64,000 nucleotides of DNA, from contig CP053170.1 in NCBI GenBank assembly GCA_014607495.2, positions 2,604,001-2,668,000 of the forward strand. The letters are read 5' to 3'. The notes under the pieces are model-generated. The model had not been told where the DNA came from, did not search any database, and saw only the letters and a program-made list of their open reading frames with translations. Every line of letters starts with the position of its first letter. Positions within the stretch are counted from its first letter, which is position 1. Positions 12,301 through 24,300 of this stretch are shown in pieces. The position numbers and the translations under genes were made by a program. This DNA is from Carposina sasakii. Lineage: Eukaryota > Arthropoda > Insecta > Lepidoptera > Carposinidae.

Positions 12301-15300
12301 ACAAAGAAAAGCTCTATCTAGTGGATCGTAAAGAAAATATTGTTATAACCGGTTATGTCCGGAAAGAAGCAGTTCGCGCCGGATCTACCTAGTTTTAGTG
12401 TAAGGAGGATAGTAGGAGATCATAATATTTTAAGCCTGTCACCACCTTGATTTTCTTCGGTTTATTCATTTGCACAGCGCGGCAACGTTCAACTGCAAAA
12501 CATAATTATTTTTGTATTGTAAAAAAATACAGTGAAAAGTTGGTCACGCAGAGAGAATTTGAAGAATAGAAACTGTGTTGGCCACAAAATTTACAGATAA
12601 GACATAAACACCGTCTAGCTCTTCATCAATTATTATGATGATATCCAACACTATAGTTTCCATCGAGGGTTCGCCCACCACCGGACCCTCGACGGAAATT
12701 TGAACTTCCGAATAGTGACGCCTGGTACAATTAAATATTCAACACTATACAGAGTGATTTTTGGTCGTCAACGTTCCCGAAAACTGCGGAATCTCTTCAT
12801 CATCACGATCATATTTTGTCTCCATACCTGGGAAGTGTCTGATTTCCAAAATATTAGGGTCCTAAGTTGAGTAAATAGACAGCGTTTTTCTGCATAAAAG
12901 CATATAGATAAATAATTAATATCTGTGTATGAAAAAACAAGCATAAACACTGGACACTATAAATTTCGCCCGATCAAGTAATTATATATATATTTTTTTC
13001 AAAAACATAGTTTCCCAGCATTTTTTGCAATAAATTTACTTTATTTGATGTATAGAGTACGTACTCTTTGTTGGGGGTGGCAACAAAAAAAAACAACTGT
13101 ATATAGTATTAAACTTCCCTATATTTACTGTTAGCTTAGGTTTACTTTATTACTAGTGGACGACCGCGACTCCGCCCGCGTGGATAACAAAAAAAAAAAC
13201 AAAATGTCGAAATTATCCGGGATAAAAATATTTTCCCGGGATAAAAATAGCCTATATGTTAAGTGGAACCTATTACAATATATTCCTGAAAACTGCATCG
13301 AAATCGGTTCAGCCGTTTCTCACTCTATTAGCCAAATCGCAACTCCTTCTCGTCCTTCCTTCATGACCTGCGAACACCAAATATAGATCATACAGTGCAA
13401 TATTCGTTTCCCATCATAATCTACCTTGCATATATAGGTTGTTTTTTCGTTGCCACCCTTAACAAAGGGTACGTACTCTATAGATCAAATAAAGTAAGTT
13501 TATGCCAAAAAAATGCTGGGAAACGATGTAATTTTTTTTAAATTAATTACTTGATCGGGCGAAATTTATAGTATCCAGTGTTTATGCTAGTTTATTCATG
13601 GACAGATATTAATTATTTCTCGTAAAAAATCTTGCTTCCATGGAGAAAAATGATCGTGACGATGAGGAGAGTCCGTAGTTTTCGGGTACGTTAACGACCA
13701 AAAAATACCCTGTATGATTGCTGTTTCAGGGCTTACTTATCTGAATACATCTTCTTACTTCCCAGTCCCTCATTATATGAACATAGCCGTTTGCATATGT
13801 ATGTTATCATCATTACATCAGCCTATTGCAGTCCACTGCTGGACGTACACCTCCCCCAGGGCACGCTACATGGCTACTGCTATAGAGGGGTTTTGCCCAT
13901 AGTCCCCACGCTGGGCAGGCGGGTTGGTGACCGCAGTGTGATTTTCGGACTATGTTGTACGAGGGGTGCTACTGCCCATCACCCGGAAACCCTTAATCGC
14001 CTCTTACGATACCCATGGGCAGATATCGGGTGGTGCTATTTTCTACTCTGCCGAGGCTACACGTCACATACATAGGTATATATGTATGTAATTATAACAG
14101 TTATTTACGTACGAGTAACATAAATAAATAGTAAGATCAATGTACTTAACAGTTCGTAATCCAGATCCGTACATAATATCGAATGTTGACAAGCTATATT
14201 TATTCATGTCATAACCATTTCTCCAGTATAATTTAAAAGAAAGTGAAACCACAAGCACACGCGAACTATAACAACAGAACAAGCGGAATTTGTGCAAAAA
14301 ACCCGCGTTTCCTGTCGCGCACAAAACATTTGTTTCTCATATCAAATAGTTTAGCAATATTGTTAGCGGATGTGAAAAGAGTAATGGAGTTGTCAAGATG
14401 AAGAGAGGATTCCGAGATTCGTCGGAAAAAACGGATCCTGTAAGCGGGTATATATTTTTCGTTCAACAGAAAGTAAGTAGATTGTAATCCGCTTGTGTGT
14501 GTGTTTGTATTTATTTTATTTGTAATGTGATTCTGTGTGTTCTCGGTTTTATTTGTAAGGGTAAATAAAATGTTATGGGTATGCAAAATAAAGTCGAGTT
14601 TTTTATATATCAGGGTGCACCATGGGCAGGTGAGGTCGACTTTGTGTCCTAAAGATAGGTATAAGTTAAACCAATATGTATGTTAATAATACTTACTTTA
14701 GTTTAATTTCAAAGCAATCTGTTTACTACTAAGCAAACTTGTACATCTCAACTATACCCTCAAAATTGGTCAGAAGTGGCACTATGTGGTTCTATCGGCC
14801 CTTGGTGCTCTGCCTACCCCGTAAGGGATAAAGGCGTGATTATATGTATGTATGTATCTGTCAATAAAGAGATAGACCAAATATAATATTTCTCTTACTA
14901 AGCCGACTCCTCCCCACAACCGAACTATAGCCTTCTTGAATTAAATCCAGTAACTCGAAATAAACTCTATTTTATAATTAATAGAGCGTAATAATCCATG
15001 GCAAAAGTTTAACGACTTACGAGTAGTTACATATTAACGTAAAAACGAATAGAGGAAGTATATGAAAAACTGAACAATAAGCATTTTAACTTTGATACTA
15101 GTAGAATGTCGCACGTTACGTGGGAATGACATACCTAATAATATAATGTATTTAGTTTAGTAAATAATGAGCTAATTGGTTCGCGAAATACTTAAAGTCT
15201 AAACCTGTGCCTTGTGGCACAGAGTGTAGGAGTCAGCCAGACAAATATTTAAAAAACCATCTTCTACACATGAACGTATAAAGAATAACGGACAGAGTGT

Positions 15301-18300
15301 TGTGACTACACATAGTGAAGCATTTATAGTAAACTCGGCAACGATATTCAATGGAGTAGGGGTGTGTATTGACGCGTTATCCACCCACACATACAAACCA
15401 TAGTAAGTTCGGCGCCTACTGGAAAATACGCACACATGCCCAACGCGCCGCCATTTCGGTGCTTCAATCTGTGCAGTGACAGCATTACGTCCGTTGTTCT
15501 TTATACGTTCATGCTTCTACACAGATAAATAAAATTTGAGTGTCTGTTTGTAATATTAAAATGATAAAATGACCGCTTTATATGGATGTACTGGCCACGT
15601 TATTACCTAAGTACCTATAATATCTACCAAAATAACATTTTATACAATTTTAGTGTATCTGTTTGTATGTTTGTTCTGGCTTATCTCTGAAACGGCTTGA
15701 CCAATTTTAATGGAAATTTTACTTTTTTTAGGCAATAGCTGATGTCGTAAGAAGTAACTTAGGCTACTTATTTATTCTCAAAATTCCCACGGGCACGTGA
15801 TATAATGGGAACGAAACCTCATGCTACCTGAAAAACTTATTTCTGGGAATAAAATTGACAATATCGGCGGCCATCTTGGGCAAGTCTATTTATTGCAACA
15901 GAATTCCGAAACAACACGACTGATAGCTTGTCGAATCCACGTTCCGATATGTAGCCTATATACAGACATATATGTCACAAGTAATGATGTGCCAGACATC
16001 CGTAACCGCGGATATTCGAGGAAGAAGCCTTGTATCCGTGTCCGTTATTTTATGGAGGAGCTATAACGGATCTTTTGCTTACCATATAAGTTTTTAATAT
16101 TTAGATAAAATTCTATGCTTCCGGGATAAAAGCGTGATTTTTGTCTGTACATATGTATGAAATTCTATGTATAGGTGTTTAGTTTACACTAAACTGCAAA
16201 TAACACACACAGCTACTGTATAAAAGTATTGAGCCGTATTCGTATCTGCATATCTTGACATGAAATATCCGTATCCGAACCTGTATCCACGGATATACAT
16301 TATTAACGATCCAGCACATCACTACTGAAGTAGCCTATGTGATTTTGAACGTTATCACCAGAGTATTGGAGTGAGATTTACGTGAGTTCCTCTAACGTAT
16401 GTAGGAACGGACAAGCGTGACGGGGAGTATGTTACACCGAAAGATTTGGCTAAAGTCAGTTTCTTGTCTATTTTTAGCATCATAAAAGCTCATTGTTTTC
16501 AAATAAACTCCAGGACCTGACCCACCGCCGTAAAATTGCTGCCTTGTCAGTGTTTTACACTAAGGATACACTTTGGAGAGTGTGCGTGGGAACTTCACAA
16601 TACAGTTCCACCAGCCCCTTTTCACCATCGGGATACTAGACGCAGACTAGCGTATCACCCTTATGTTATTGATATCCCCACCCAGATAACCCATCCGCAC
16701 CAAACGTTATGCTAACTCGTTTGTAATGCGAACGGCTAAGGAGTGGAATGCACTTCCCGCCGAAGTATTTCCCGAGCACTACAACATTGGTCTCTTCAAA
16801 GCTAGAGTGAATAGGCACTTTCTAGGCAAACATGTACCACCCTAGGCCGCATCTTGTTATTGTGTTTGCCTAGCTAATTGTAAAAAAAAAGCTTGCTGTT
16901 TAGTTAAAATACGTCAGTGGAACTATGGCTTTTTTAAATTAAACTAGTTATAATCTTAACTACTGATGCTACTGATCGAACAAGCCCTAGTTACTTTAGT
17001 TAGAAGGCGGCTAGACATGCATAACGGTTGGTCACTAGCAAACACTACTTAAGAGCCGGCCTCTCCCCCTAATCTGACATAATTATCATATAAGTTATAA
17101 ATTTTGACGTGTCCTTTAAGGAGCTAATAAGAACTAACCGACGCGTAACCCACAACCTTTCAGCGATTTTGTTCTCATAGTTTCTTTAGGTTGTTTTCTA
17201 CGCTGACAAAATGTCATCGATTCATATTGCTCTGCGTAGGCTATTTGATGGTAGAGCACAACCCGTATAGGTAGTTTCCTCTGTCATTGAATTACACATG
17301 TGATAGTCAGAATCGAATGTGTAATATATACAAAATGAGGTAACCCGAACTGTGGGATCACGAAGGAGATCATCCGTTACGTTTAAACGTATACATTACG
17401 CATCGGTGTAACACACAGCCCCCCGTAATGGCCTCTTGGGTCTGCGCGGTCATTTTCATGGAAATCGCCTGTAAGCTTGTCTGATAGCCGCTAATGTGTT
17501 TACTGCCTTAGACCGCCACTATAGGACCTTAATAGGACCTTTAGTTGTGTGAAAGATGGACTGGGGCAAGTTTACAATGAAGTTTGGTAAGTTAAATGGA
17601 GTGGGAATTGGGAATAGCTCGGATCCTCGTCAGCCTATTCCTGTTCACTGCTGGACGTAGGTCTCCCCCAGAGCACGCCACAGGGCTCGATCTCCCGTTT
17701 TTGCCAACCAGTCACTACCAGCCGCCCTCTTAAAGTCATCCGTTAATCTGGCTGGATGGAAATACTTTATTCTTTTAACAAAAAATATAATAGGTATGAC
17801 AATGGATATAAAAAAATATTGTTTACTAGTGGACGCCCGCGACTTCGTCCGCGTGATCTGCAGAAAAAACAAAATGTCGGAATTATCCGGGATATAAATA
17901 TTTTCCCGGCGTGAAAAGTCAAAATCAAAATTGCTCCAGCCGTTTTACGTGAAAGATTAACAAACATCCATCCATCCATCCATCCATACTTACAAACTTT
18001 CGCGTTTATAATATTAGTAGAATTTTGTCACAACTTGGTCAAAACACAAAAGACTGCAAGTGATAACCTAACCTAACGTAATAATGAGGTTTTCTTCTAT
18101 ACTAACGACCGCACACGGCTTCGCCCGCGTGAGAGTGCATTACTCCCGTGCGAAGCCGGGGCAAGTCCCTAGTTATATACATTATAAACCTTTCTTGTGA
18201 ATCACTCTATCTATTTAAAAAAACGCATCAAAATCTGTTTCATAGTTTGAAAGATCTATGCATACATAGGGACAGACAGCAGAACGCGACTTTGTTTTAT

Positions 18301-21300
18301 AATATACAGGGTGTTTTTTTGTGGCCACCTTTAACGAAGGGTACGTACTCTATACATCAAATAAAGTAAGTTTATGCCAAAAAAAATGGTGGGATTTTTT
18401 TATTTTTTATTACTTGATCTGGCGAAATTTATAGTGTCTAGTGTTTATGTTAATTTTTTCATAGACAGATATTAATTATTTCTCGTGAAAAAATCTTGCT
18501 ACGCGCGTCTATGTGCATTTATGCAGAAAAACGCAGTCTATTTACTCAACTTTGGACCCTAATATTTTGGAAACCAGACACTTCCCAGGTATGCTTCCAT
18601 GGAGGAAAATGATCGTGATGATGAGGAGATTCCGTAGTTTTCGGGAACGTTGACGACCAAAAATCATCCTGTATACATTATAAACCTTTCTTGTGAATCA
18701 CTCTATCTATTTAAAAAAACGCATGAAAATCTGTTTCATAGTTTGAAAGATCTAAGCATACATAGGGACAGACAGCAGACCGCGACTTTGTTTTATAATA
18801 TATAGTGATAATTTATGAGCTTCGTACATCTGCAGTGGGATCTGATACTATATGTGAAACGCTGCCATTCTGTTGCCATTGGCTATAAATAAATAACAAG
18901 AAAAGTAAAAAAACTATCTCAACATAAAACAAAATAAATACAAGGTCCCCTTAAGTTCCATTCTTTATTTAAAAAGTAAAATAACCTAAGTACACCATAA
19001 AGTATTCCAATGCAGCCAAATCACCCGGATGACCGGATCCGTACCCGGTTTATAGAGTATTGCCCGGATAGCTTCACTAACCCGGTTTTATTGCGGATTC
19101 GAGATTAAGTATTTTCGCTGATATTGAAAAAGGTATTATTCGAGTTCTAAAGAGTTTCCGTGGGTTTTCTGTTTTTAAAAGTTTCGGATTGCGTAATTTC
19201 GGATTTTAAATTCGACTAGGTACATACTTATTTACCGTATCTTTTTGAGTGCATTCTCTGTGATTATTGAAACTATTTTAAACGAAAAAGCGCAATTCAA
19301 TATTCGTTCCGTTGAAGCTTAAAATAATTTGTAAGTACATTGGGATAAAAAGGTTTTTCAGTACCTAAGTATAATATGGCTTCAGGAAAATCGGATTTAA
19401 AATAAATTTCATTAAACTCTCCCAGAAGTTGATTATAGTATTTATTTAAGAACTGGTTATTTATACCTTTAATAGATTCCCAATGATTTATTTATGTAGT
19501 TTTACTTATAACGTATGATATATACCTTATATAACATGTACTTAATCTGTACCTAAAATAAATTTTCAAATAGATTTTATGAGAAAATCTTTATTCGACC
19601 TACATAGATAACCCATGTGAAACGACCCTAACTCCTTAAAGATAGCCGACCAAATTACAAAACCATCGGGATTCTAAGCTATTATAAGACGATTTCCTTT
19701 GCAACTAGCGCCACTCCTACTCGACACTAAAGTTGTCGGCCACATAAAGGGGCGGTCAATGGACATCATTTGCAACTCCGGCCCGTAATGGCGGGAACAC
19801 GCTGCCAAGTTTCTGAACGGAGTTCCAAATTTGAATCCACAATTGTTAGGCGGGAAATGCAAGTTTCTTTTTTTTTTAAATTCGCATCGAGGCACGGGCA
19901 ACTTCGGTTATTCAGCCTTGTTTTAACTTTTATGCGGTATTAAATGGGAATTGATTTTGTAATTTAAGTTTTATATGAACTTTATCGTTGAGGAAAACTG
20001 TAGGTATTTTCCTGTGTGCGGAAGCTAGAACTGCAAGATCACGAATGGTATCCCACAGCTACGTTTAGCATAGCAGTGTAAAAAATCAGTTACGACAAGC
20101 ACGGAATGATACTCGTATGCAGTGATGTAGACTAATTTTGAAGGTATTCCAGTAAATAACTATTATGTACCTACTTTGATTCAGATATTTTTGTAATAAT
20201 TTAAATTTAAATAACTACAATGTATGTAATGTGAATGACCTTAGTTTTTTTTATGGCTTTATGTAAAGGTAACAGAAACGAAATAGGATAATTTTGTCTC
20301 AATTCCTAAGAATTCCATATGCATGGACACTCTATCTATTGGACGGGATCCAAGTGCAATGCCACCCGGACCGTAAGGAATCCGATGCTACCGGATCATC
20401 CGGGTCAACGGGCTCGGACGTCCGCTTCTGATTTATATCCGGATATAGTGTGAAATGTAGGCTTAAATAATGAAATATGAGATGAAAATTAATAATACTT
20501 AAAGTTAGTTATAGAAATTATGGGAAATTTTAGTTTATCGTGTTCCTGAAATTAATTCAAAATACTATAGGTACATAGTAAGATGCTACATACTTGTACA
20601 AATGCAATTTGTTATATTCATTATGCTCCGAATTTCTGAGCCAACGACGAAAACGATAAGTATGTTATATTCTGCAGGAAACGACCACTTACTCGTATGT
20701 TTGAACCAAGATTATTACATGAAAAATAACTGTAATCTCTGTAAAACCTATTTAATATTCTGCACGAAGCTTTATTTCTACCAAATGACATTAAATAACT
20801 TTCAGGAAAAACGTAAGGGAACTTTTTTTTTAAAAAAAAAAATAAAGAAACTTTAAACGTCAATATCTCGAAACTAGTTTTTTATTGTTGGTCTCTTTCT
20901 GCAAAACTACGGCCAATTTCGATTAGGTTGTTTTATGTTAAGAACACTATACATGATAATATAACTTTCAACAGAGGAATTTATTATCTTGAGAGACAAA
21001 AAGCATTTTTGTAAAGAACTTTTATTTTTCCACCTACGTAAGAAAAGAGATAAAAGGTAAATCTCATAGTACGTTAAAACACTTCAAGATATAAAATACT
21101 TACTATTGGGTACTTGCCTTAGTACATGCACTTAGGTAAAGCAAAGTATTTTTTCCATTTTCTTTATTAATAATTTTATAATATATAATATCTTGACTAA
21201 GATCAATTTATAAAAACACTTCTCCATTCATATAATCCGTTAGGATATGGTTGATCGTTTCATCTTTAAAACATTGTGCTGAGGGATTCAGCTTTGTTTG

Positions 21301-24300
21301 CCGAGATTTGGCTAGTGTATAGCAATCGGGATGAAGAATAACGTTGCCAATATGTAACTTAGAAAAGAGATGGTAAAATTCGTCATCTGAGTAATTGACC
21401 CGGTGGCTTAGTGGTTATAGCGGCTGGCACAGTTTGCAGTGGTCGTGGGTTCGATTCCCACTCTGGTGAAGAATTTTTTCCATTTTCTTTATTAATAATT
21501 TTATAAAGCAAAGTAGGTAACATTTATTTTATATTCTTTATTTTACATATTCACACTTAACTACCTATATACTGCCGTAGCAGAAAATGCTGATTCCGAA
21601 TCACTATATAACTCAATTTTGAAAAAAATGTTAGATGCGCCCTTTTTCCGTATGACGGCAGTATAGTGACGTCACACAGTTATACAGAGAATGCACAAAG
21701 GCGAGCTTATTTCTTGAAGAGATTTGTTACAGAAAACACAAGCAAATTAAAAAGAAATATAGTACAAATACTCAATATAAAATATATTAAATCATTGTTT
21801 GCGACCTTTTTAACAAACATCGATTCCCAGCGGATACCATAACTCTACCATGTATGTATCTACATATATGGGGCATGAGGTCAGCTGTTTATTAACAGGC
21901 ATCTACCCCCGTTTTACGGGGTCGTATAATTTGTACAAACCATAAAAATTTTGTCGCGTAAATTGAAAACTGTTACCACAGAAGCGTTTCGGGCAAACAA
22001 ACACATGACAAAGCCGGAAAAATCCGGTTTGGTCCGGTCTGGTGCAGTTTTATTTTTAATGGATTTTCGAAATGTGTTTACCTACTGTGCTGTGAATGAC
22101 GAGAGAGAGACAACAGGCGTAACATGAGTTGGGGGTAGGGAAGCTTTGGTTTTCTAAAATAGTGTTGTTTTGTTTTACATATACGGCTGGTATATGACGG
22201 CACCGCTATTTAGCGACAAAACCACATTAAATACATATAAGTACATAATGATCTGGCCGCGTGGTGCCGGCAGAGTAGAATTCATACCACTGGTGGTACT
22301 ACCACCCCATGTCTGCCCGTGGGTATCGTACGAGGCGATTAAGGATTTCCGGGAGGTGGGCAGCAGCGACTCCCGTACTGACAATATAGTCTGAAAATCA
22401 CACTGCGGTCACCAACCCGCCTACCCAGCGTGGTGACTATGGGAAAAACCCCCCTGTGGCAGTAGCATTGTGGCGTGCCCTGGGGGAGGCCTACGTCCAG
22501 CAGTGTACTGCAATAAGCTGATGATGATGATGATGATGACATAATGATACTACACCGTTGATAGATATATAGATCGTTTATTTGGCTTTTGGCATGTACA
22601 CCTACACAGACAACACAGATCAAGAAAAAAATAGATAAAAGGGAATATAAGACAACAATGAGATTATAACAGTAAGAAGGTGAAGCAAATGACAAATACA
22701 TAAAGACGATACAAAGAAGTATGGGATTTGATCGTAGAGATCTGATACTGGTAGGATATTATTTGTATGGCGTTGGCGAAGTCGTGAGCTGCCGCTACTA
22801 AAATATATTAAAAGTTTCCCTAGTATCAAACAAGTTAGTCGCATTTTACAAAACATTTCCTATCCAATGACAGAATGTTTCAGTGCTGCAATCACAAGTT
22901 TTCATATTACATCTTATTACAGAGTCAGAAAGTTGTCCTTAGCTCGCTGATGCTCACAAGTTATGACATTGTTTGGGAGTACAACAAAGCAAAACATAAA
23001 CAACATAAGCATAACCCTCATTTTCTTGTTGTAGGCGAGTAATATATGACTATTTATGATTGACTAATCTCAGATTTTTTATTCCTAATTTGAAAATTTT
23101 GTATGAAAACTATTTTATTAAAGATTAAATTTGAGATATGCAAAAAATCTCTCAAGATCAAAGGGGTACGAACCTCTCGATAGTCCGTAACGCATAGATT
23201 TTGCTAGCGAGTTGAGAGCCAGTCCACACGGCGCGTTGCGTCAGCGTTGCGTCGACGCAGCGCTACCACTGCGTTGTTTTACATACAAATAACCAAGGTG
23301 TTCACACGGCGCGCTGCGTCGTCGCACCGCACACATGACGGACAGCAGCCCCCGAGACGAAGCGGGAGGGGGTGTACTCGTGCGACGTCGGAGCGCCAGC
23401 GCTCAGTTGCTTGTGCGTTGACAGAGAGGATACACGGAAGCTCATTTCGTTTTACGTTTACGTTTTTGTATTTCGTTTTATTTGCAGGGTAAAATGAATA
23501 CCATTGAAGAACTTGACATAGATTACTTGATTACATTGATACAGGAAAGGGAAATTATATGGGACAAGTCAAACGTAGATTTTAAAAATAAAAATTTAAA
23601 AACAAAAGCCTGGGAAGACATATCAAAAGTTTTATTTCCTGATTACGAGAATTTCACAGCTGAACGAAAAAACAAAGTTGGTGAGTTCACAGTACAGATA
23701 TTTATGTTTTTTTTATTTAAGAGGGCTTTCAAGATTTTCTTGCACCGCCAATTCCGCGATCAGTACAAAATTAATATCTCGACACGTCTAAAATTTTAAA
23801 ACTTAGGGAATCTAGATTAGCGTGAGTACTATTTTATTACTTAGCTCAAAACTAACCTAGACTACGCTGAGTAGGTATAAAATATTATTTTTTTACTGAT
23901 CGCGGAATTGGCGGTGCAAGAAAATCTTGAAAACCCTCATAATACAATTATACCTTATTTAGCTGCCAAGGCAGAGTTCCTCTAGTCATAAAATAGGTCG
24001 CATATTGCTGTCTTATGACATTCGGTGCTGTCTGTTCTTCATGTACGGGTTGTATTGGGAGAAATTCATCAACACTTATAGCAAATTTATCTCTTTGTCT
24101 AAAACCATCTCGATCAGCGACAAAATTGTGTAATACACAACATGCTTTTATAATGTCAGTAGCGAAGTCATAGGACACGTCTATCGGTCTGTGAAAAATG
24201 CGCCATTTGTTAGCTATAATCCCAAAAGCGCATTCGACATATCTTCTGGCTCTGCTTAGACGGTAATTGAAAACCTTTTGTTGTAAGTCGAGATTTTGAC

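Noticed and set aside
13791..14075. 94-codon plus frame
   Set aside because: It is wholly inside a copy of the CCACTGCTGGACGT repeat; other copies do not keep the frame.
15821..16066. 81-codon plus frame
   Set aside because: No family motif, no splice context, and composition like the surrounding intron.
19674..19901. 75-codon minus frame in a GC-richer block
   Set aside because: Considered as an extra WAP-gene exon. The phase would not be needed because exon 1 already joins the microexon in frame, and no acceptor/donor pair flanks a conserved stretch.
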